Source: Trichoplax adhaerens (taxonomy: Eukaryota; Placozoa; Uniplacotomia; Trichoplacea; Trichoplacidae). From it: a DNA stretch of 64,000 nucleotides. The notes under the pieces are model-generated. The model worked only from the letters and a program-made list of their open reading frames with translations. It was not told the DNA's origin and ran no database searches. The stretch covers positions 7,031,751-7,095,750 of the forward strand of contig NW_002060945.1 of assembly GCF_000150275.1 (NCBI RefSeq), read 5' to 3'. The position numbers and the translations under genes were made by a program. Shown here in pieces: positions 1 to 12,502 of this stretch. The stretch's first letter is position 1. Every line of letters begins with the position of its first letter.

Positions 1-68
1 CAAATAACATGTTGCGGCTTATTGTCAGGGCCGTATATCGCCCACCACTAGGTCAATTTACTTAAAGT

Positions 69-3000
69 TTAGTTGTCACCATTTGCTATTTCCATAGAAT
101 TATCACCATCTACAATTGCAGAACTACATAAATATAGGTAGAATTAGCTTAAACTTTCTCCAATGTTCTCATAAGAATGTCTTTTAATTAATGTAAACTA
201 CTGTACTATGCTATACTATCACAATTCGGCCAACATACCTCATTTGCGACGAATTTTCCGATTGAGATTTTTGATTATTTTCACTAACACTATTATCTAT
301 CTCCATAACTTTCGGTTCTTCCGTTTGATGTCTAAATAATATTACAATACTATAAATATGCAAAATGTGTCAAAGATGAACGCAATAGCAATACTCTACT
401 TACGGGGATATCTCTATCGAGTTAGATTCCGATGAGGCTTGTCTATAAAATAATTTATGTGGTTACTTAAGGTACAAAAGGGTTTTTCAACAGTAGTATC
501 TAAACATACTTTCCAAAATCTGCCCAATTCCCATCAGATATATTAGATCCTTCATCAGCAGGCTTAGACCATATCCCTTCATCTGATACTTGAGCGTTGA
601 AATTTGCTGTCCAGGATGCTATTATCGTAGGACACGAAATAAATGTCTTAATTATTAGTGCTTGCATTTAACAAAATACAGCCATTAAAATTAATTTATT
701 GTTTACCGCTATTATTTTGATCATTTTCACCCTGCTCTGATTGAGCAAAAGGATTCGAAAAAGAAATAAGTCGATCGCCATCTCCAGTACCATCGTCTGA
801 TGAATCACTATCGCTGCTACTCCTATTGTGCTCAGTATTATCTTCTTTTAGCGCTTGCCTATATCGAATAAGGCCATATAAAGTAAAGATCAGAATAATA
901 TAAACATATTAAGACAATTCAAGTAAGGAAATACTATACAATAGTAACAGTTGTCATAAATATCAATAGAAAGAAACTAACTCATGGGATTCGCTGGTAA
1001 TTGAGAACTCGCGTTCTTCCCAGACATCTTCGGTGGTTTCGTCAAAAGCAGCCATTTTTTCGTTACAGCGTTCTTCGAAAATATTGGCTGAATTCTAAAG
1101 AAATATCATCGAATATACGATATGGTGTAAGTATATATTGTAATAATTATTCGTACGTGTACATAGCTACAACTATGAAATGAATTTTCATCACCATGCT
1201 ATCTTGTACATCAATTTTGAATTTGACATCCTCTAATGCGTCATAGTGAGCCTTAAGGCATTCATCATCGTCTTGAAATTCATCTTCATCGTATGATAAT
1301 TTATCTATCATACTAGGGCCAAGGTCAGACATTTGATAATGATTGTAAATCTAAAAAATTTCGAAAGAATCGTTAAAATTATATACAGATAGTGAGAACT
1401 AGTTTAAAAATTGTTATAGTAATTACCTTCGGTAAATTGCCAGTAACAGCTCTAGGAAAGTCATCCTCATCAGATATGGAGGATGTCCCAGAATTGGTCG
1501 GCTTTACTAATTCGATAGCGTTCCTCTTATTTGTCTCCTTAAGAGAACCAGAAATGAACTGATCCCATCGCCCATGTATATCTTCGGCAAGATCTGTATA
1601 ATCACAATAACTTAATTACTTTTATTACCCTCTTGATCATCATTAACAATGATGTATAAATTGTGATGAAATGAAACTAGTACAGCATTCTTGCCTTTAA
1701 AATACGATTGAAGTATCTCTTTATTTGGACCTCTTTCTAATCTAGTAGCTACGGTATTAGCAATTCGAGTAAGATATCCCATATGGCCTCCGCGTTGACC
1801 ATGAGGATTTGCCCTATCCAAAGTATATACAGCAGTTAGTAAGCTCTTCAATATTAGTCGTGAACCATGCTACATCTCAACAGAAATTTAAAATTTAGAC
1901 TAACGTTTCTTTCTCGTTGTCTTCCCAATTATCCACTATTTTTTCTAATATCCGGCAGTTTTGGAACAGCTGTTTTGGTACAAATTAAGGTTCACCGTAT
2001 TATTTAAATCAATATTTGGCAAAAAGCTATAAAAATTTATGTACTTACCGTATTTATCAGAGGAGATACTCTAGCACCATCCTCTTCATTTGGTGTATTG
2101 GTAAGGATTGTAACGATACATTGCTCCACATGTAAATGAAGGAAATTATTCCAGGAATATTTGAAGAACAGATCCTACATGATGAATTATACACATGGCC
2201 GCATTGTTAAAAAATATAATGTCATTGACGGAAGATTTTTATTATAGCTTGGAAACTTACCCACAATAATTCTAAAGTTCCTAATTTAGCCAATTCAACG
2301 TTGACTGCATGAACATTTGTAAGTAGTAAAGCTGAAACTAATTTAGCGACATGCAATCTGACATTTCCTAATGGTGGTTGTAGTAAGCCAGCTGTAGTCC
2401 GCATAGCTTGCCTCTGAGAATGGTTCAGTAACATCCTCATTAGTTGAATATTACAGTAATCCTTACAGCAATATACAATATTACACGTATAACACGAGCG
2501 AATTTAACTTACACGAGGAGGAGATTTTAAAAGGTCGGTTAAGTCCCTTAACCTAGGTATTATTCCTTGTATTTCATTATCAACTCCTGGAATTGTTGAA
2601 AATGTCTGAATTAGAAAGCTACTTAAAATTCTTCGTAAGAATAGATTTGATAAGATCGTACCTTCAGCAAATTCCTTAGTGTCTATAATCACAGATGCGT
2701 CTTCTAATTGTTCACTGGTCCTTCGCAGATCTATCATCGCAAGTAATACCTGAATACCACTTACAATAGCAGAATCGCATCTTTCGCCATTTGTTTCTTG
2801 CAACATATTTTCTATCAATAGTTGAACAGTTTCTTGCCTGTGCATAGCCATAAGCAAAAAGATTTGATTACAATTGTGTCGGCAACAGCATAAGAGTAAT
2901 TGCAGTAGACACAATTATAGCTTAGTAATATGCTCACCTTTCAATTGTACGAAGCAAAGGATCATGTAGCTCACTGTCAACCATAGTTGGTAAACGTTCA

Positions 3001-6000
3001 CGTCCTTGTCTAATAATATCACATAGTACTTGCGAAGCATAAGAATGCATCTACAGTGATATGAGTAGTATTTATTAAGAACAATCTTACAATTTCAATT
3101 TACATAAATACTGCCAATCTGTTTGAAACAATAGTATTTACTCCGCCTAAATTATTATCATAAGAATTCAGTAAAATGTGGTATACCTCGCTTTCGATTG
3201 CTGGATTAATAAGTAATATCAGTTTTGTTATTAGTGATTCTTCGTCCAACCACTTCAAAAATATAAGTATATTGGTCAGAAGATAATACAATTTAAAAAA
3301 AAATCTTATAGTTTTACTATTCAACTGAGTTAAAAGCCCATCGTGAAATATGTTTTTTTGCACCGATTGCATTTTATTGCTCGCTACATCTATTAGATAG
3401 TATAAGACATAGCTGGTTATCGTTGCGTTCATTTACCTCCAATTTAAGCCAGTATGATAATGGTAACATAATACTGGGGTAAGGTACTGGAGGATATATT
3501 CCAAACGATAATATTAAGTACACGGACAAGTACTCAATAAATGTCAAAATTTTAAGCAAGATAGCAAGTACTAGAATTCTTGAACAATCTATAATTATTC
3601 GATACGCACTTATACTTGGGTATGGTGTAAACTGACCATATACGTGACAATCTTAAGTCGACGTGTATTTGTTTTATATCGCATTATTCCCCTACCCATA
3701 TTAACTATATTATAAGATTTTTGCTAAGATAACTAATAATTGATTCCGCTGTAACTACTTATAAATTGCAGGATACAGCCTTTTGATATGTAAGTACAAA
3801 AATACTAAGAAATTTACTATATTACCTATGCACTAAAAGCTATGTAAAATATACATTTAAGAAAGATGGCACAGCAAATAATGGGGAATGAAATCTTTAA
3901 TATGTATAGCATCATTCAATTAAGATATTTGGCATTTATATAACATATTAACGTATTATAATAGTTTTGAGCGGTATTATTGAAAAAATTCATACGTTTC
4001 CTTAACTCTTATCAGCCATTGCAACATACAGTACTACTATTATCTTAATTTTCAATGGAATGCAATTAATTTCGTCTAATTGTGCTGTTGCTAGATATCT
4101 TGACTGCTATCTTAATTAAATATATTGAATCGAAGTTGTTAATCAAGCAAAAATATTATCAATACCTCTCTGACACTACACTACAACTAACATTTGGGCA
4201 ACGGGCGATATGGATATCATAGTACCTTCAACAAATTTTTAAAGTGATTCGAAATGTTGTAAGAATAGATTGTACTACATGTAGAAGATAGTTAGGTACA
4301 TAGTTTTAACGTGAAATGTACCACGGATAACTATGCACGAATAAAGCTTGGCATTGTAAATTTGAAAGAAATGTCGATAACAATCTTATGATAATATACA
4401 TGTATATTGTTTATGATGTACTGTTATAAAGGGATCGTGTGTATAACTATGAGGACAGAATTTCTGAATGACAACGTACCTTTAAGATGGCAAATTTTAG
4501 CTGTGGATTTTCAGTACAGGTGACTAGGCGCATAAGTAAATCCATAATCGCTGATGTATTAAAATGTTTCAGAATAGTATTGACAACGCCATCATGGCCA
4601 CACAAATAATTAAAGGTAGCTTCTGTATTCCTCTTTAATAATATACCAACAGTCTTGCTAAAAAAGCTAATCACCATTGTAAATAATTGCGTTAATACAG
4701 AACGATTTATAATACTATAGTTTACTGATGAAATGAGATTGCTACTCTATTTAAAAGCGATTACTATTCCGTTAATCTGCTATACAATTTATTGGATGTC
4801 TAGCTACTGTACTCACACCGATGAGAATTTAACATTGGGATACAAATCAGAAAATATAGAATTTTTAAATACAAGGTTATTGTCATTAACTATCTAGACG
4901 AAAATATGATTAATTTCTAACTATCTAGAGCAATAGGTGAAGATAAATCAATTTATTAGATATTTTTTTGTAATTGGTTTGATTGTCAACGTACCTAGCT
5001 AATAAAGGATTTAAGGGAGATTCATTATCTAGAAATGACCATAGCTTTTCAGTTAGTGCTGGTTCTTTAACTAAATTTTCAGTAATTGAGAAGACGTCGC
5101 AAGTTAAGATTTCGCAAGATGTACTTGGATACTTGAAGCGACTTTTTTCATCGACATCTTCTGAAGGTTCATTTACAATATAATTGACCATTGCTTCGAT
5201 TGAAGTTGGCCTAGACAGACTGTACGAGTAATGACAATAGATAAATATTATAGTTAGGCAATTTATTATACACTGTACGTTGACGAAGATGATATCGAAA
5301 ATAAAAGAGAGAAATTTTAAGATGTATTCTATCTTCGTAGATATATACTAATACCATAGACGCCGGTAAAAAAAAATATATATGATAGTTTATTCCATAT
5401 AAAAAATAGCGTTCAATGGAAAAACGAAAATAATAAGGATCGATCGGTTCTTACGATAAGTTGTAGATGTATATATTTATGATAATAACAAGCATATAGT
5501 TGGCGACTGTTTCTAGAGTTAAATACGGACAGCGAAGTTATCCATGTATTCCGAGTTTGAAATTTGTCATTTTTTTTTATCAAATGGTCAAGATTTGGTA
5601 ACTGGTTTTCAAAACAAGTACGGTGGCGCACTTTTTTTGTACGAGTTATTCGCGATTACTTTTATCCCGTCAAGTAAAAAAATAGTCAAACTATTGGTTA
5701 TCAATTGAGCAATAAGGCAACAGTAGTTGTTCTTTTTTATTTCGCTACAACAGTATCTTAGAAAAACAGACGACGTTGAAAATAACTTACAACTCAATTA
5801 ATTTAGTATTCTGTGCTTTACATTCTTGTAAGACATCGTCTTCATCGAGAACTTCTTCAATGGTTACATTCTATAATTGATAATATTAGAAAATCAATTA
5901 ACTTACTCTGTATCAGGTAGTTGCATTGACATTTTTAATCTCATAAATGATGATTAGCATTTAGCGCAATGCGTCATAGAATGAAACAGTGATGAAGAAA

Positions 6001-6263
6001 GCAATCTCCACATCAAGATATTTTTCTAAATTACGTCTAGTATAGTATAATTATTCATCTTTCAGTGATATCTGTCACGTAAATTATTCTTTACATGACC
6101 TATTTATTACAACTAGGAGAATGATACAAGTAACTTTAGGTATGATAAATACATGATCAATTTTTTAATCATATATAAACAAAATGATTGACTACGTTGT
6201 TACCTCTTTACATAAGATAGAGTCGATAGCAGACACTTGATGATAGTTAAATTTCCAAAACAT
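69..6263 (-). CDS. PPP6R3: Serine/threonine-protein phosphatase 6 regulatory subunit (SAPS family), 19 exons
   Basis: Encodes a SAPS-domain scaffold that binds the PP6 catalytic subunit and directs it in cell-cycle and NF-kB control. Exons, in transcription order: 6263-6204, 5870-5791, 5210-4995, 4666-4480, 3252-3187, 3050-2938, 2837-2513, 2413-2261, 2174-2049, 1969-1905, 1813-1695, 1593-1427, 1350-1195, 1094-982, 858-707, 618-510, 442-404, 331-239, 123-69. All phases agree, giving 797 aa, the usual family length. The start MFWKFNYH matches the vertebrate MFWKFDLH. Family blocks seen in order: EDVLQECKAQN-like, NYIVNEPSEDVDEK, CEILTCDV, NTSAIMDLL, SAIVSGIQVLL, PPLGNVRL, FFKYSWNNFLH, GYLTRIAN, ETNKRN, then the acidic low-complexity tail with SWTANF. 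The stop is TAA at 71-69. The intron after exon 11 is GC-AG. The intron at 3253-4479 is long and shows no gene. Which of PPP6R1/2/3 it represents cannot be decided, since one ancestral gene is expected; the symbol is the family name. Confidence 0.95.
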
Positions 6264-7600
6264 GTTGTAGATTGTTATAACCAGCAGCAAGCGATTTCTA
6301 ATTTAAAGATATCAATCCCAGTTAGAAATAAGAGTAGATAAATAAGGTATTTTTATCGAGGATAATGATTCATCATTGCTATGTTCATGATTAGAAATGA
6401 TAATACTCTCATGGATAATATTGCTAACACGTTGTCATTCTATACTGTTGACTTGGCAGTTATAAAATAATACTTTGACAAGATTGATCTTAGAGTTATT
6501 CTTGCTATTTAATTCTCGTTACAAATTCATCATTGTCAACTTTAAGTAGAATAAATTGTACATTAGAGTTGTAAACAATATTGAAAAAGTCGAAATTAAA
6601 AGGGGGATTGAGTCTATCGACAATCTTTTCTTTTCCGCTTGAACTGTGTAATTAAGCAAGTGAGGTAGTTGATTTATATAGGAAATGAGTCATTAGTTGT
6701 ATGGCGTAGGACAAACTCTATACCACAGTATAGCCAGTGTAGTCTAGTCTAGTACAGTAGATAGTGGTAGGCTAAGCGAATCAACGACAGCCAAACTGGG
6801 ATACAACTGTTGAAAGATGACTGACATGATGATATTTTCCTCTATCCTTAATTGATTAATTTATATTTTAATAGAAAGAATACTTACTAAATCATCACAT
6901 TGAACTAAGAAGATCTTTCTATGTTTCCTTTCTTAAATAGGATAACGATAGAGGTAGAGTAATCGATGAATTAATTTCTGGTAGACGTGTGTTGGAATTT
7001 TTTTCCCCAAGTCTTTCAATATTGCAGTATACTTTGATGTCAATTTACCAAGTCTCTCTTCTTTTAGTCTCACCCCCAAAATATACTTGTGTGAATTAGT
7101 GCAACTTTTCTAGCTAATCAACTATCTTAATCTTGAAATCAACCAAAGGATAGAACCAGTTCAATTATCTTTGTCATAAGCTTTCAAATAATACACACAT
7201 GGAATGTCTATTTTCCAATTTTCCTGCTGACAAGAGAATGGTTGGATAATACAGAGGGGCAGATGGGCAAAACTATCGTTGGACAACGTTTTTCAACTAG
7301 TTTATGTTGACTGCGCAGGGTATTACAAAGTCGATTATAGTTCACTAGTTTATTTTACGACTGCATTCTAACAGTATAATGTACAAATCAAAGATACCAA
7401 TGAAAGTAATCCTTGCTGAAGAGTTGGAATTGAATTTCAAAGAGGGTAAAGGGAACACGCTTGCCGCCGCTTTGACACTTTTTTTACAGAAATGTTGCCT
7501 GCCCTAGTCATCGGCAAGGCAATAACGACGAGAGTCGTATCAAAGCAATGTAGCCAGCTTGTAGTTATAACAGTATGGGCTGAATGAGTAGTTCGATTGC
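6264..7600. other. PPP6R upstream intergenic region
   Basis: Promoter side of PPP6R, divergent from HADHB. It is AT-rich unique sequence with no ORF or exon that resembles a known protein on either strand. The initiating ATG of PPP6R is at 6263, so the core promoter should lie in the first few hundred bases, but I see no clear TATA or initiator element. Confidence 0.5.
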
Positions 7601-7604
7601 AATA

Positions 7605-8300
7605 CGATCGATTCCCACTGTACAGTACAGTACCGTACAGTGTAAGGTACGGTGATGTACAATACAATGCATGGTCAAGTACTGTACAGTGCAGTACAGT
7701 ACAGTACCGTGCTTTACAGTACTGTACAGTACACTGTACACAGTACTACAGTACGGTATCGTACTGTACACTGTACACTGTACACTGTAAAACTGCTGAC
7801 AGAAATCTTCCGCGTCCAGTCCAGCACTATACAGTGTATTGTACTGTAAACTACAGTACAGCGTACTGTGGACCCCCTCCTCTGTACAGTGTACAGTACT
7901 GTACAGTACAGTACCACTTTTACAGTATAATAATATAGTACTGTACACTGTACACTGTACAGTATTTTATGCTAGTACAGTGTTTTCATCCGCAAAAATA
8001 AGATGAAAACCTTATACTGTACCGTACAGTAATATTTGTAATTTATCTGTAATTTAGCTGTACAGTATATTCAATTCATTCAAATTTACTAACGAAATTT
8101 AGATGTCATATATATATATAGACAGGTAGTGAAAGATCTACCGGACTTTAGTGAGCGTTATTATGAAACTGTTCAAGAATAAGCCTTACTGGACAGCTCG
8201 GTGCAGTAGAATACTGTACCGTGTACACCTTGCTCAAAGCGTAGGACTAGTCCGTGGCTGAAATTGTACTGTACTACTGTACAGTACAAGGTGTACTGTA
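7605..8300. repeat. Dense GTAC-based palindromic repeat cluster
   Basis: Sequence from about 7605 to 7975, and again around 8020-8060 and 8180-8300, is built almost wholly from overlapping GTAC, TGTACA, AGTACT and ACTGTACAGT words. It therefore reads nearly the same on both strands and could form many alternative hairpins. The open frames it creates on both strands encode only YSTVQYSTV-like low-complexity peptide and are artefacts of the repeat. Similar but smaller clusters recur across the window, mostly upstream of genes. Confidence 0.85.
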
Positions 8301-9620
8301 TATCTCTTTTCTCTTTCAGGTGTACTCGAAGTTATACATTGTATTCTGCACCTTTTGTGGCATGTTTCATGTTTTGTTAGTACATTACTGCAATGGAATT
8401 TCAAGAGCTTAAGTGGACACCATCAGTCATCTATGATACTAAACTTACCCAAGTGTAATGTCATGGATTACTAAATTTAATTAAAGCGTACGACTACAAG
8501 ACAATATAGTAATCCGATACAGTGAGAAATCGTAGCCGCTGGTGACATCATTGGCTTGATTTCATATTACGTATATGATCGTTACGTAGTAATGTACAAT
8601 AATATTATTGGAGCACTGTTTGAGACACAGATATGAGTCATAGCATTGTGAATAGAACATCAACTAAACAGAATTCTTATTTGCACGGCATGGTTAACTA
8701 AATAGTCTTTAACAGTAAACAATACTATACTGTACTGTAGAGTATACCACTTTTGCTCTTCCTTTGCGATATCTTGGCAACAATTGACACTGATCTTCAT
8801 ATAGGTACTATTTAACTTGAATTCTCAACCACTATGATGATTTACAGATGAGCTTTTACCTCCACTAGTATGAACGTATCAACTACGGACTACTCAACAA
8901 TCCGCATAGTCTACTGTATGTTCCAAACACGGGAGTCGTGACCTCGTTGCCCTCACTTAGTATAGAGTACAGTACCGAACCGCTGCCATGTGTACCTCTA
9001 GTGGAGTAGTGATGTGCAGTAGACCATGTTATTGAATGCATAATAATTGAGAGACATTTGTGCATACATAACCACTATTAATATTATTATTATTAAATGT
9101 TTGTTAGTTTTAGAGTCGGACGAGGACGGAAATAAGAAATTTCCATCAGGAGATTTGAATTTCAGTAACTTTGCAAAATGCTATTTGACCGCGCACTGTA
9201 GACTGTAGACTGTAGACTGTAGACTGTACACAAGGACAGCTCAGAAGTTGTGTGACCCGCGGGTCACTCACTCACCCCGTATACAGTACTGTACAGCTGT
9301 TTCATGAACAACACACACTCATGTATGAAACTCACTGGTCCACTCAGCCCAGTACGGTACAACCACATGTGCTGTCAAGGACTACTACAAGAATGGCGAT
9401 GAATGGCACTAGCGGTGGTTGGAGCACATACAGTTTGCAGTAACAGTACCGCAAAGTAGAAGTCACAGGCTGACAGCTAGAGTTCAGGGCAAGTTGAACT
9501 CCATCGTAAGGAGACGAAGAAGAGCATCTCGTTAGAACCTAGATAGCCGCATTGATATCAGCGTGTTGTTCCGTTATTTGGCAGTAATTTTTGAAATAGG
9601 ATACTGTATTGGTAGCAGAA
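8301..9620. other. HADHB upstream intergenic region
   Basis: No coding exon is recognisable. Scattered GTAC palindromes continue (around 9284-9300 and 9350). A short tandem repeat at 9195-9228 is listed separately. A possible acceptor-like GGTAGCAG just before the HADHB ATG could end an intron in the 5' UTR, but this cannot be decided from the sequence. Confidence 0.5.
9195..9228. repeat. 7-bp tandem repeat (GACTGTA)n
   Basis: Five near-perfect copies of the heptamer GACTGTA in a row, the first lacking its leading G. The unit is a one-base variant of the ACTGTAC word that dominates the palindromic clusters nearby, so it probably expanded from that sequence by slippage. Confidence 0.9.
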
Positions 9621-11021
9621 ATGGCATCAAGGATACTTTCTCAACCAACAACTATGACATTCCGAAGGCTAACAAAGCAAATTTCACCTCTAGCTAATTT
9701 TCCATCTGTTAGGATGGCATCTAAAGTCGCCACTTCCAAGATGCCCAATATTGTTTTAGTCGATGCCGCAAGAACACCTTTTTGCATGTCTGGGACTCAT
9801 TACAAAAATTTAATGGCGTATGATCTCATGCGTGGGGCAATGATAGAATTAGTTTCTCGAACAAACCTCCCAAAAGATGCTTTAGACCATGTTGCTGTTG
9901 GCACTGTTGTACAAGAAGCACAAACTTCTAATATCGCTCGAGAAGCACTATTAACTGCCGGCTTTTCCGATAAAGTTCCGGCTCATACGGTAACGATGGC
10001 CTGCATATCGGCCAATCAAGCAATAACATCGTGTATGGGTTTAATTGCTACCGGCCAAGCCGATACGACTATTGCTGGCGGTGTAGAATTTCTTTCTGAT
10101 GTTCCTATTAGATTATCACGCGGACTACGTCAAAAATTGATGGATATGGCCAAAATTAAATCCGCCGGCGGTAAAATTACCTCCCTTGCTTCTCTAAAAT
10201 TAAAAGATATTGGTTTAGAGCCACTGGGTGTATCGGAATTTTCTTCCGGCGAGACGATGGGCCATAGCGCAGATCGTCTAACTTCAGCATTTAAAGTTAG
10301 TCGCAATGAGCAAGACAGCTATAGCATACGTTCTCATACACTAGCTGCAAAAGCGACTAAAGAAGGAAATCTGAGTGATCTCTTTCCTTTTCAAGTGCCA
10401 GGCACTACTAATGTTGTCAGTGCTGATAATGGAATTAGAGTGTCAACACCAGAACAAATGGCTAAGTTAAGGCCAGCTTTTGTTAGACCCTATGGTACTG
10501 TCACTGCTGCAAACTCCTCATTTTTGACGGATGGTGCAAGTGCTGCTTTAATTATGTCGGAGGAAAAAGCACTAGAATTGGGTTACAAGCCTAAGGCATA
10601 CCTACGCCAATTTGTATACGTATCGCAAGATCCAAGAGAACAGTTGCTGTTAGGCCCTGCTTACGCCACTCCTGCTGTATTAAAGAAAGCTGGTTTAAAT
10701 TTATCAGATATTGATGTTTTTGAATTTCATGAAGCTTTCGCAGGTCAGATACTAGCCAACTTGAAAGCCCTAGATTCTGATTGGTTTGCTCAAAAGTATA
10801 TGGGCAGGTCAACCAAGGTCGGTGTTCCACAATTAGAAAAATTCAACTTATGGGGTGGATCTTTATCTATTGGACACCCCTTTGGTGCGACTGGTACTCG
10901 ATTGGTATACCATGCAGCTGAAAGACTACGCAAAGAAGATGGGAAATATGCTTTAGTTGCTGCGTGTGCAGCTGGTGGTCAAGGCCATGGCATTATTGTA
11001 GAGCGTTATCCATCTAAATAA
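9621..11021 (+). CDS. HADHB: Mitochondrial trifunctional enzyme subunit beta (3-ketoacyl-CoA thiolase)
   Basis: Catalyses the last, thiolytic step of long-chain fatty-acid beta-oxidation in the inner mitochondrial membrane complex with HADHA. A single uninterrupted 466-aa frame starts at ATG 9621; the upstream in-frame TTG at 9609 is not a credible start. The basic, hydroxylated N-terminus (about residues 1-40) looks like a mitochondrial targeting peptide. Thiolase landmarks: nucleophile Cys128 in [20 protein letters not shown] at about 153-162, His370 in FHEAFAGQ, His419 in [10 protein letters not shown], and acid/base Cys449 in [11 protein letters not shown]. Human HADHB is 474 aa, so the length is normal and all catalytic residues are present. 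It has no introns although its neighbours are intron-rich, which suggests a retrocopy that replaced, or coexists with, the parental gene. No poly-A tail remnant or target-site duplication is obvious. Confidence 0.96.
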   Translation: MASRILSQPTTMTFRRLTKQISPLANFPSVRMASKVATSKMPNIVLVDAARTPFCMSGTHYKNLMAYDLMRGAMIELVSRTNLPKDALDHVAVGTVVQEAQTSNIAREALLTAGFSDKVPAHTVTMACISANQAITSCMGLIATGQADTTIAGGVEFLSDVPIRLSRGLRQKLMDMAKIKSAGGKITSLASLKLKDIGLEPLGVSEFSSGETMGHSADRLTSAFKVSRNEQDSYSIRSHTLAAKATKEGNLSDLFPFQVPGTTNVVSADNGIRVSTPEQMAKLRPAFVRPYGTVTAANSSFLTDGASAALIMSEEKALELGYKPKAYLRQFVYVSQDPREQLLLGPAYATPAVLKKAGLNLSDIDVFEFHEAFAGQILANLKALDSDWFAQKYMGRSTKVGVPQLEKFNLWGGSLSIGHPFGATGTRLVYHAAERLRKEDGKYALVAACAAGGQGHGIIVERYPSK

Positions 11022-12502
11022 ATAATGATTTTAATTTTAATCAATAGTAGTATTATTGCTAATTCATTCGCAATTAAAAATAATATGTAAAAGGCCGCAA
11101 CAATTCACAATGTACAGCAATATTGTTTTTGATATACGTGTATACCTTGTTAAAATATAGGCTGGGCTGTATTTTGTATCAAAATGAAAAATGTTGCTTT
11201 TTTATTCGATAACAACTACACCATGTAACTTCATGATCTCAGTAAAACAATACAGGTCTTCATCAAGCGTTCCGCTAACATAATGACGGTATACAGAACC
11301 GTTAAAAGTTAGCAAAATGTTATACTACCCGCATGCGGTACTGAGATATTTACATAGGTTTTGATTGTATCACAACATATTCATTTTGCTCACAAAAGAA
11401 TTTACTGGTATAGTATACTGTATAGGTTTTATGTTATACAAATGTTATAGCATGACTGCAACGTTGTATGCGGAATGTTTTGCTTAGGCAATTTATGCAT
11501 CTAACATACGTATAGTATTATTATTGAACTTAAATCTAATAAAATGTGTTGCTGCAAGTCTTTATATAACGGCATTTAAATAAATAAACAGTTTTCTCTT
11601 GTGAGGTAAATTAATTTAAATCATCAGATTTTTTGTTATTGCTTCGTAATTCAGATAAAAAGATAAAATGCTTGTTAACTTTAATTATGATGCATTTGTA
11701 AACTTTAAATTCTATCGTATACGAGTAGTGGAGCCCGTAATACCCTAGTCTAATGGCATGGGTGCTAGATTTTCAATACTTTACTATCCTAAATTATTAT
11801 ACACTAGGACTACTGTATTAAGTTCGTATGCTATTCTTGAATCGCTGGACAGTAACTTGCAAGTAGTTAAATGCTTTCTTTGGAAAAATAGATCAGAATT
11901 TTTAGACAAAATCTATTGTAAATTCAGTTTTAATGCTCTCATTGGGTTAATTTCATTTAAGAAGAGTCGTTGTACATGTCATCATTGAGAGACAGGCATG
12001 GACGTTAGCTCATGCATCAACATTGCTTGATAAAATTATAATTATATGCGCAAAATCCTAAATGCACAAGTAAAGAAGCTGTCTATGCAATATACTAGAA
12101 CCATATGTACAGTACACATTCATAAATGGACATAATTTATATTTCTACGACCAAGAAGAATGTGTGAAGTCGTGAAATTAACTTCCATATTATATTTTAG
12201 TGCAATACATAAAGTGTATAATGATCATAAGCAATATACATAGTATATACGCGTATATCTTGTAAGTCTTGAAAGAATTGAATGCCCAAAACTATGTAAC
12301 TTTTGCGATAAATTAACCGTTAAAACATGAAAACAGTTTCACATTTTTTCAGTATAGATTATACTGTACAATAACATACAGTGCATATAGCATAAGTATC
12401 CATATAATCCATAAATGGCGATGATAGTTGTTAATTATGATTATACAATCAGTGGTCTGCAAAGATCTTTACTTTTAATGTAACCCAAGTACCACGGTAA
12501 TA
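11022..12502. other. Convergent intergenic region HADHB/IBA57
   Basis: Holds the 3' flanks of two converging genes. Sequence is AT-rich and unique. One 76-codon frame at 11758-11988 has no family resemblance. No RNA gene or repeat array is visible. Confidence 0.5.

Noticed and set aside
7437-7948. Several overlapping long frames on both strands
   Set aside because: They are produced by the GTAC palindromic cluster, which is stop-poor in all frames. The peptides are YSTVQY-like low complexity and both strands give the same pattern.
11758-11988. 76-codon plus-strand frame downstream of HADHB
   Set aside because: No family resemblance, no splice context and atypical composition; consistent with chance in AT-rich DNA.
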